A stretch of DNA of 15,841 bases from an uncultured Clostridia bacterium (GTDB lineage: Bacteria; Bacillota; Clostridia; TANB77; CAG-508): contig CAKPGD010000028.1 of NCBI GenBank assembly GCA_934154515.1, positions 1-15,841 on the forward strand. Direction: 5' to 3'. The first letter of the stretch is position 1. Every line of letters begins with the position of its first letter. The translations under genes were made by a program, and so were the position numbers. Shown here piece after piece: positions 14,858-15,841 of the stretch. The notes beneath the pieces are model-generated. The model was not told the DNA's origin. It did not search any database and worked only from the letters and a program-made list of their open reading frames with translations.

Positions 14858-15595
14858 CTATTTTTCTAATTCATAAATTATATTACTTGCTAACACTATT
14901 GGTGCTGTTTCTGTTCTTAGTATTCTATTTCCAAGTGTTACCACTATTGCCCCGTTTTCTCTTAATTTTTGCACTTCTGTTATATCTATTCCACCTTCTG
15001 GTCCTACTAACACTCCTATTTTTTTAGTCTTTATATTACTTCTTAAAACTTCTTTTAGAGTAAGTATATTTTCCTCTTCATATGCTACTATAAATAAATC
15101 ATAGTCCGCTATCTTAGAATATATGTCTGTTATTTTTGTTACATTTTCTATTTTTGGAATAATATCTCGCTTACTTTGTTTTGCTGCAACTTCTGCTATT
15201 TTTTGCCATCTTTCTATCTTTTTTATAGCATCTTTTTCATCTAATTTTACAATGCTTCTTTCCATTGCAACAGGAATTATTTTTTTTACTCCTATTTCTG
15301 TTGTTTTTTGTATGATTAGTTCCATTTTATCTGCTTTTGGAAGTCCTTGAAATATTTCTACATCTACATTTGTTTCTGACTTTGAAGCAATTTTTTCTAT
15401 TATTTTACAAATGATATTTTCACTTCCATACTCTATTATTTCTGCTATATAGTTTTCTGATGTTGATGTATTGTTTATTTGCACTTTATCTTCTTTTCTC
15501 ATTCTTAATACATTTATTATATGATTTACATCTGTTCCAATAATTTCTATTCTATCACCTTTTATTTGTTCATCATTTACAAAAAATTTTTGCAT
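14858..15595 (-). CDS. rsmE: 16S rRNA (uracil1498-N3)-methyltransferase RsmE
   Basis: RsmE uses S-adenosylmethionine to methylate N3 of U1498 in helix 44 of 16S rRNA. The 245-residue protein has the N-terminal PUA-like part (HIINVLRMRKEDKVQI) and a SPOUT domain with the knot motifs VGPEGGI (about 197-203) and LGNRILRTETA (about 221-231). QGLPKADKMELIIQKTTEIG (83-102) is also typical. AAAGGAGAG precedes the ATG. It is the first gene of a five-gene operon and has a very short leader after the promoter at 15621-15648. The commonly upstream prmA is not present; the upstream gene ends with its own terminator. Confidence 0.96.
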   Translation of the reverse strand: MQKFFVNDEQIKGDRIEIIGTDVNHIINVLRMRKEDKVQINNTSTSENYIAEIIEYGSENIICKIIEKIASKSETNVDVEIFQGLPKADKMELIIQKTTEIGVKKIIPVAMERSIVKLDEKDAIKKIERWQKIAEVAAKQSKRDIIPKIENVTKITDIYSKIADYDLFIVAYEEENILTLKEVLRSNIKTKKIGVLVGPEGGIDITEVQKLRENGAIVVTLGNRILRTETAPIVLASNIIYELEK

Positions 15596-15620
15596 AATTA
15601 CTCTCCTTTTTTCGCTATTA

Positions 15621-15648
15621 ATTATACCACACTTTTCTTTTTATGCAA
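15621..15648 (-). promoter_or_regulatory. promoter of the rsmE-yicC-rpoZ operon
   Basis: The minus strand has TTGCAT (15643-15648), 16 bases, then a perfect TATAAT (15621-15626), about 25 bases before the rsmE ATG. It follows the terminator of the upstream gene, so it should drive all five genes down to 12093. Confidence 0.75.
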
Positions 15649-15684
15649 ATAAAAAATTAAAGTTTATTATACAGGTTACACGAA

Positions 15685-15714
15685 AAAATAACAGTGAAAT
15701 TAAACTGTTATTTT
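15685..15714 (-). terminator. rho-independent terminator of the right-edge gene
   Basis: A perfect 11-bp stem (AAAATAACAGT / ACTGTTATTTT) has an 8-base loop. On the minus strand the second arm ends in a six-T run. It lies 13 bases after the stop of the partial gene at the right edge. Confidence 0.8.
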
Positions 15715-15727
15715 ATTGCTTGTATTG

Positions 15728-15841
15728 TTATAAATTATTTTTTATTAAAGGATATGATTTTTTTAAATTATCTTTTTCTAAAATATATTTTATGTCATTA
15801 AAATCTTTTTCATTCTTTAAACTATTTATATGTTCTTTACT
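15728..15841 (-). CDS. C-terminal end of an unidentified protein (partial)
   Basis: One open frame enters from the right edge and ends at TAA (15728-15730), giving the last 37 residues (SKEHINSLKNEKDFNDIKY and onward, ending PLIKNNL). It is charged and probably helical. The DFNDIKYILEKD stretch faintly recalls the tails of some nucleotidyltransferase-like proteins, but this is too short to name. A terminator after the stop supports it as a real gene end. Confidence 0.5.
   Translation of the reverse strand, partial: SKEHINSLKNEKDFNDIKYILEKDNLKKSYPLIKNNL

Overview
This window is an AT-rich, strongly strand-organised piece of a Bacillota chromosome, most likely from an endospore-forming member of the Clostridia. 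The clearest marker is a full-length SpoIVA, the spore-coat basement ATPase. The AddA nuclease-helicase, the YicC/YloC RNase next to RpoZ, the DUF421/DUF4363 pair and AAAGGAGG-type ribosome binding sites all agree. Heavy use of A/T-ending codons and Lys/Glu/Asn/Ile-rich proteins would suit a gut-type clostridial lineage, but the species cannot be named from the sequence. No rRNA, tRNA, CRISPR array, insertion sequence or prophage is visible, and no gene-free stretch exceeds 300 bases.

Left block (minus strand, about 1-7285): recG (replication-fork helicase) has its own extended -10 promoter. It is followed by a promoter for a LacX/GalM-type aldose 1-epimerase homologue that has lost both expected catalytic histidines. 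A small two-helix membrane protein is coupled to that gene, and a hairpin terminator comes next. addA then has its own promoter and encodes a double-strand-break repair helicase/nuclease without an adjacent addB. A further minus-strand promoter points out of the left edge.

Middle block (about 7400-12100): a plus-strand HD-domain phosphohydrolase ends in a palindromic terminator that also faces the end of a minus-strand DUF421-DUF4363 membrane pair. A divergent intergenic region with a nested inverted repeat separates that pair from a plus-strand small membrane protein built as two similar halves (holin 4_2/YvlD-like). spoIVA and a monofunctional peptidoglycan glycosyltransferase (GT51) follow, with terminators after each gene. 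This is an envelope/sporulation neighbourhood.

Right block (minus strand, 15648 down to about 12059): a five-gene operon, rsmE - Lys/Glu-rich membrane protein - yicC - rpoZ - archaeal-type cytidylate kinase, starts from one good sigma-A promoter. It ends in a bidirectional terminator shared with the GT51 gene. In many Bacillota gmk lies between yicC and rpoZ; here it is absent, and a different nucleotide-kinase-like P-loop protein follows rpoZ. The C-terminal end of one more minus-strand gene, with its terminator, lies at the right edge.

Most of the window is housekeeping and sporulation core. The points most worth a second look are the epimerase homologue with substituted catalytic residues, the nested inverted repeat at 9149-9198, the duplicated small membrane protein, the unexplained Lys/Glu-rich membrane protein inside the rsmE-rpoZ operon, and the Glu/Asn/Lys-rich insertions in AddA. 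I did not find convincing evidence of an entirely new multi-gene system.
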